Positions 5,583 through 7,431 of a stretch of 7,431 nucleotides of DNA are shown here, piece by piece. Origin of the DNA: Nitrospira sp. (GTDB lineage Bacteria > Nitrospirota > Thermodesulfovibrionia > Thermodesulfovibrionales > SM23-35); contig VGWY01000127.1 of NCBI GenBank assembly GCA_016873575.1, positions 1 to 7,431 on the forward strand, given 5' to 3'. The translations under genes were made by a program, and so were the position numbers. The first letter of the stretch is position 1. The number at the start of each line of letters is the position of its first letter. The notes under the pieces were generated by a model. That model did not search any database. It was not told where the DNA came from and saw only the letters and a list, made by a program, of their open reading frames with translations.

Positions 5583-5837
5583 CTATTCCTCCTTTACTCT
5601 CCTATGGCCTTTATCCAAAGGAAATTTCTCATGGATTTCTATTAAATTACCATCGCCATCATAGATTTCCTGATAAAATTTCACTGTTTCTTCCATAGCG
5701 TCTACTTCTTTAACATATCTTGCTTTCCAACCATATCTTCCTTTAATCTCAAGCCAATATTTTCTACCACCATCAGGCAATTTCTCCCAATTAGAAAACT
5801 TCTTCTCATTTAACTGTCTCTTATCCTCAATACCCAT
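5583..5837 (-). CDS. Conserved-looking small protein of unknown function, first gene of a pair
   Basis: A charged 84-residue protein with no signal peptide. The core NWEKLPDGGRKYWLEIKGRY, then GWKARYVKEVD and FYQEIYDGDGNLIEIHEKFP, reads as a small beta-rich domain with alternating aromatic and charged residues, and it ends in a basic DKGHRRVKEE tail. I recall similar uncharacterised proteins but no function. ATG 5837 has no Shine-Dalgarno; a predicted extended -10 promoter (5856-5864) would give a leader of only about 11 nt, so near-leaderless translation is likely. It is the first gene of the pair with 5320-5580. A toxin-antitoxin-like role is conceivable but not shown. Confidence 0.75.
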   Translation of the reverse strand: MGIEDKRQLNEKKFSNWEKLPDGGRKYWLEIKGRYGWKARYVKEVDAMEETVKFYQEIYDGDGNLIEIHEKFPLDKGHRRVKEE

Positions 5838-5855
5838 CTGTAGTTATCTATGAAA

Positions 5856-5864
5856 AGTATAGCA
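5856..5864 (-). promoter_or_regulatory. Extended -10 promoter of the two-gene cassette
   Basis: The - strand reads TGC directly followed by TATACT (5856-5861), an extended -10 with 5/6 consensus bases and no convincing -35. The start would fall about 11 nt before ATG 5837. Confidence 0.5.
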
Positions 5865-5924
5865 TAAGTTATAGTTTTCTCATCAGCCAAGAGAAAACGA
5901 AATGGAACAGCCTTGAAGGAAGGA

Positions 5925-5940
5925 ATAAGGGGTCTGCCCT
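5925..5940 (+). repeat. ATAAGGGG(A/T)CTG dispersed repeat copy
   Basis: It matches 7115-7130 at 13 of 16 positions. A weaker relative is GGGTCTGGTCTT at 5263-5274, in the same orientation on the other side of the two-gene cassette. Confidence 0.5.
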
Positions 5941-5960
5941 TGACAATTGACAATTAACAA
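5940..5960 (+). repeat. Three tandem heptamers
   Basis: TTGACAA, TTGACAA and TTAACAA follow each other without a gap, in the divergent region between the two-gene cassette and the toxin-antitoxin operon. This could be a protein-binding array or simple slippage. Confidence 0.6.
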
Positions 5961-6036
5961 TCAAATACGGATTAGGTATGAGTCTGATAGGGATTTGGTC
6001 TTCAGAAGAGAGTTTGATTAACTTTTTCAATATTTT

Positions 6037-6074
6037 TTTGCACGTTGCAAATAAACCTCAGATTATCTTATAAT
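6037..6074 (+). promoter_or_regulatory. Toxin-antitoxin promoter with operator-like dyad
   Basis: TTGCAA (-35, 6045-6050), an 18-bp spacer and a perfect TATAAT (6069-6074). The dyad TTTGCA-CGT-TGCAAA (6037-6051) overlaps the -35, which is where a ribbon-helix-helix antitoxin would bind for autorepression. Confidence 0.7.
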
Positions 6075-6086
6075 TGGTATGGTGAA

Positions 6087-6093
6087 AAGGAGG
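6087..6093 (+). promoter_or_regulatory. Ribosome binding site fixing the antitoxin start at 6100
   Basis: AAGGAGG lies 6 bp before ATG 6100. The upstream in-frame ATG at 6079 is only 4 bp after the -10 box and so lies before the expected transcription start. Confidence 0.8.
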
Positions 6094-6099
6094 TTAATT

Positions 6100-6375
6100 A
6101 TGCCATCTGCAAGTGCCCTGCGTAAAGCAAAACTTACAGTAACAATCAGTGGTGATGTAGTTAATAAAATAGACGATATCGCAAAGGAAAAAGGGACCCC
6201 AAGAAGTCAGATAATGGAAGAAGCCCTACGTGATTGGCTACTTAAGTGTAAAAAAAGGGCGATAGAAAAAGATATCGAGGCTTATTACCTATCTCTCACT
6301 GAAAATGAGAAGAAGGAAGACAGAGAGTGGTCCTGGATAGCGGCAGAAAGTTCAAAGAGGACATGGAATGATTGA
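6100..6375 (+). CDS. mazE: Ribbon-helix-helix antitoxin of a MazEF-type system
   Basis: A 91-residue antitoxin and probable autorepressor. The N-terminal half is a ribbon-helix-helix DNA-binding domain: strand KLTVTIS (11-17), helix about 18-31, turn GTPRS, helix about 35-48 (IMEEALRDWL). The C-terminal half is charged, with EDREWSWIAAESSKRTW (73-89), the type of extended segment that wraps the MazF dimer. It overlaps the toxin gene by 8 bp, so the antitoxin is made first and the two are translationally coupled. The start at 6100 follows from its ribosome site and promoter. This is the ribbon-helix-helix type, as in the Bacillus MazE, not the AbrB-fold type of E. coli. Confidence 0.88.
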   Translation: MPSASALRKAKLTVTISGDVVNKIDDIAKEKGTPRSQIMEEALRDWLLKCKKRAIEKDIEAYYLSLTENEKKEDREWSWIAAESSKRTWND

Positions 6376-6712
6376 GTATCCAAAAAGGGGAGAGATATAT
6401 TTAATCAATCTGCCTTCAAAGCCAAAGGATATTAAGAATCGTCCTGCCCTGGTGGTCTCTTTAGATATTCGAAACAAGCTGGCTAATGACATAATTGTCG
6501 TTCCTTTGTCTACGAACTTAAGACCATCTCCCACCCATGTTTTACTTCAAGATGGCGAAGGTGGTTTATCAAAGACATCCATGGCTAAATGTGAACAGGT
6601 GACAACAATAGACAAATCCTTACTTCTAAGGGGTCCATTTGCTGGCATGATAAGTAACGAAAAGATGAAGGGAATAGAAAAGGCGATTATGTTAGCTGTT
6701 GGGATAATATAA
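6368..6712 (+). CDS. mazF: MazF/PemK-family mRNA interferase toxin
   Basis: A 114-residue endoribonuclease of the PemK/MazF SH3-like fold that cleaves mRNA at short sequence sites and slows growth when free of antitoxin. Motifs are KRGEIYLINL (6-15), NRPALVVS (24-31, with the conserved Arg25), VVPLST (44-49, with Thr49), and CEQVTTIDKSLL (75-86). The pattern and length are intact, so the toxin is probably active. It starts with ATG 6368 within the end of the antitoxin gene, with AGAGG 7 bp before it. The cut sequence cannot be read from the protein. It ends 9 bp from the convergent gene at 6722-6946. Confidence 0.93.
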   Translation: MIEYPKRGEIYLINLPSKPKDIKNRPALVVSLDIRNKLANDIIVVPLSTNLRPSPTHVLLQDGEGGLSKTSMAKCEQVTTIDKSLLLRGPFAGMISNEKMKGIEKAIMLAVGII

Positions 6713-6734
6713 AAAAACAACCTACGCCCGGTTG
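6711..6734 (-). terminator. Short intrinsic terminator of the Cys-rich protein gene
   Basis: On the - strand CAACC, a 7-nt loop and GGTTG are followed at once by a run of seven T. The stem includes the stop codon of the gene at 6722-6946. The stem is short. On the + strand no T-run follows, so it would not end the mazF transcript. Confidence 0.5.
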
Positions 6735-6946
6735 ATAGATTCTATTATCCGTTCTATCCTCGATTTAGGTAATCCAGTAAATGCTTTCTTTAATTGTTCT
6801 TCAGAAAATTTTTCTTTCAAAAGTTTACAGATATCCATCCTTTTCTCCCAACAACGTATGATATTCCTGCATGGCAATCCGTCATTCACAGAAATACAAT
6901 AAGAGAACTCCAATATCATGCCCATCTGATTGCAGTATATTTCCAT
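6722..6946 (-). CDS. Small Cys-rich protein of unknown function
   Basis: A 74-residue cytoplasmic-type protein in two parts. Residues 1-40 hold five cysteines (Cys5, Cys17, Cys26, Cys32, Cys40) in a pattern C-x11-C-x8-C-x5-C, with GLPCRNIIRCW at 23-33, a likely metal- or FeS-binding knuckle. Residues 41-74 are a charged helical tail (LLKEKFSEEQLKKAF, then GLPKSRIERIIESI). I recall similar uncharacterised proteins in anaerobic proteobacteria and Nitrospirota but no function. The start at 6946 gives the complete Cys pattern but has no Shine-Dalgarno, and the palindromic repeat cluster begins 25 bp upstream, so its promoter may be altered. Cys arrangement and length argue against a chance frame. 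Confidence 0.68.
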   Translation of the reverse strand: MEIYCNQMGMILEFSYCISVNDGLPCRNIIRCWEKRMDICKLLKEKFSEEQLKKAFTGLPKSRIERIIESINRA

Positions 6947-6971
6947 ATCAAATTAATATAAACACATTAAA

Positions 6972-7085
6972 TGTCATTGCGAGGAGGTCGTTACGACCGA
7001 CGAAGCAATCTGACACTTTGTGTCATTCCGAGCGAAGCGAGGAATCTCAGATGAGATTGCCACGCCCTTCGGGCTCGCAATGACA
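6972..7085. repeat. Composite cluster of three palindromic repeats with 12-bp terminal inverted repeats
   Basis: Unit 1 (6972-7011) is TGTCATTGC...GCAATCT with an inner GGTCG/CGACC stem. Unit 2 (7021-7047) is TGTCATTCC...GGAATCT. Unit 3 (7054-7085) is inverted, AGATTGC...GCAATGACA with an inner GCCC/GGGC stem. The outer ends TGTCATTGCGAG (6972-6983) and CTCGCAATGACA (7074-7085) are exact inverted repeats, so the whole can fold as one structure. Similar composites are, from memory, dispersed in many bacterial genomes. Confidence 0.85.
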
Positions 7086-7118
7086 ATATTGTTAACGATT
7101 GAGAAATCATAGTCATAA

Positions 7119-7178
7119 GGGGACTGTCCCAGATTTACGGACGAAACGAAGTGGAGTCGTAGAATCGGGACTGTCCCC
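7119..7178. repeat. Inverted pair of GGGACTGTCCC repeats
   Basis: GGGGACTGTCCC (7119-7130) and GGGACTGTCCCC (7167-7178) are inverted apart from the central base. Between them GATTTACG and CGTAGAATC form an imperfect inner stem. The layout is REP-like and related to the copy at 5925-5940. No REP-associated transposase is in the window. Confidence 0.7.
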
Positions 7179-7213
7179 AAAGTAAAAATCAAGAGGCAAA
7201 AGCCCTCGGAGGT

Positions 7214-7231
7214 GTCCGATATATATCGGAC
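7214..7231. repeat. 18-bp perfect palindrome
   Basis: GTCCGATATATATCGGAC is fully self-complementary, with an outer CTCG (7205-7208) and CGAG (7232-7235) that can extend the stem over a small bulge. It could be an operator for a dimeric regulator, a cruciform site or part of the neighbouring repeat. No T-run follows on either strand. Confidence 0.6.
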
Positions 7232-7297
7232 CGAGAATGAGTGAATATACTATGACATACCTGTACATCATGAGTTTTCCATAATCTAACTTTTCAA

Positions 7298-7431
7298 TTA
7301 TTTTCCAGGCCTTGGAAATTTCTCAAGATCCTTAACAAGCTTCTGTATCTCATCATCTGGCAAGACATAATCTTCAAGCTTCCCTGACAGATATGCATCA
7401 TAGGCTGCAAGGTCTATGATTCCATGTCCAC
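7298..7431 (-). CDS. trpB: TrpB2-like tryptophan synthase beta chain, C-terminal end (5' end outside window)
   Basis: The last 43 residues of a - strand gene begin GHGIIDLAAYDAYLSGKLED and end PRPGK. The (S)GHG-xxD-xxAY-xxYLSGKLEDY pattern is the C-terminal signature of type-2 tryptophan synthase beta (TrpB2) and close PLP enzymes: the SGHG stretch near the cofactor, then a final helix. It would make L-tryptophan from indole and serine. Type-2 copies are common in archaea and thermophilic or anaerobic bacteria and often act without TrpA. Only the tail is visible, so PLP-binding residues and completeness cannot be checked, and a TrpB-like paralogue of other function is possible. The Pro-rich end after FPRP is slightly longer than in the copies I remember. 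Confidence 0.75.
   Translation of the reverse strand, partial: GHGIIDLAAYDAYLSGKLEDYVLPDDEIQKLVKDLEKFPRPGK

Larger units (their letters stand above)
6947..7297. other. Gene-free repeat-rich region
   Basis: No credible gene lies here. It contains the three-unit palindrome cluster 6972-7085, the GGGGACTGTCCC pair 7119-7178 and the palindrome 7214-7231. Open frames on both strands in it are read through the repeats and do not look like proteins. No clear terminator for the trpB-like gene was found. Confidence 0.75.

Noticed and set aside
6079..6099. Upstream ATG for the antitoxin
   Set aside because: It lies before or at the expected transcription start of the TATAAT promoter; ATG 6100 has AAGGAGG at 6 bp.
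6871..7192. Open frames on both strands over the right-hand repeat cluster
   Set aside because: They are read through palindromic repeats and have no protein-like composition or ribosome sites.
1..7431. tRNA or rRNA genes
   Set aside because: No cloverleaf with a conserved T-arm and anticodon stem and no conserved rRNA segment was seen on either strand.

Overview
The window is bacterial: compact operons, Shine-Dalgarno sites, a lipoprotein signal and a family of short palindromic repeats. Low-to-moderate GC, a complete-looking tungstate uptake system (tungstate enzymes are common in anaerobes), a TrpB2-type tryptophan synthase tail and many GTCA-ended palindromes fit an anaerobic or thermophile-related lineage such as Nitrospirota or a sulfate-reducing deltaproteobacterium. 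That placement is inference and could be wrong.

Positions 1-3319 (+ strand) hold a tungstate ABC importer: the 3' end of tupA (binding protein), an OprO/OprP-like outer-membrane porin, tupB (permease) and tupC (ATPase). The unusual points are the porin sitting between tupA and tupB, and a strong intrinsic terminator after the porin whose right arm overlaps a good-looking sigma70-type promoter for tupBC. This suggests a layout in which the abundant periplasmic and outer-membrane parts are made separately from the scarce inner-membrane complex. Together the genes would carry the oxyanion across the outer membrane (porin), capture it (TupA) and pump it inward (TupB/TupC). TupC lacks the usual Q-loop glutamine.

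Positions 3320-4246 hold an orphan MNT-type nucleotidyltransferase gene flanked by inverted pairs of short palindromes; one of these supplies its stop codon. A 17-bp bidirectional terminator then separates it from a convergent lipoprotein gene (carboxypeptidase-regulatory-like plus DUF1566/Lcl domain, - strand, 4247-4951) that has its own promoter.

Positions 4952-5960 hold a non-coding stretch with hairpins and a degenerate signature of unknown origin, then a tightly coupled two-gene cassette of unknown function on the - strand (5320-5837), bounded on both sides by a GGGTCTG-type repeat and by tandem heptamers.

Positions 6037-6712 hold a type II toxin-antitoxin operon (ribbon-helix-helix antitoxin and MazF/PemK toxin) with a clear promoter and an operator-like dyad. 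It converges on a small Cys-rich protein gene (6722-6946, -). The right end (6947-7297) is a gene-free cluster of palindromic repeats, followed by the 3' end of a - strand trpB-like gene that runs off the window.
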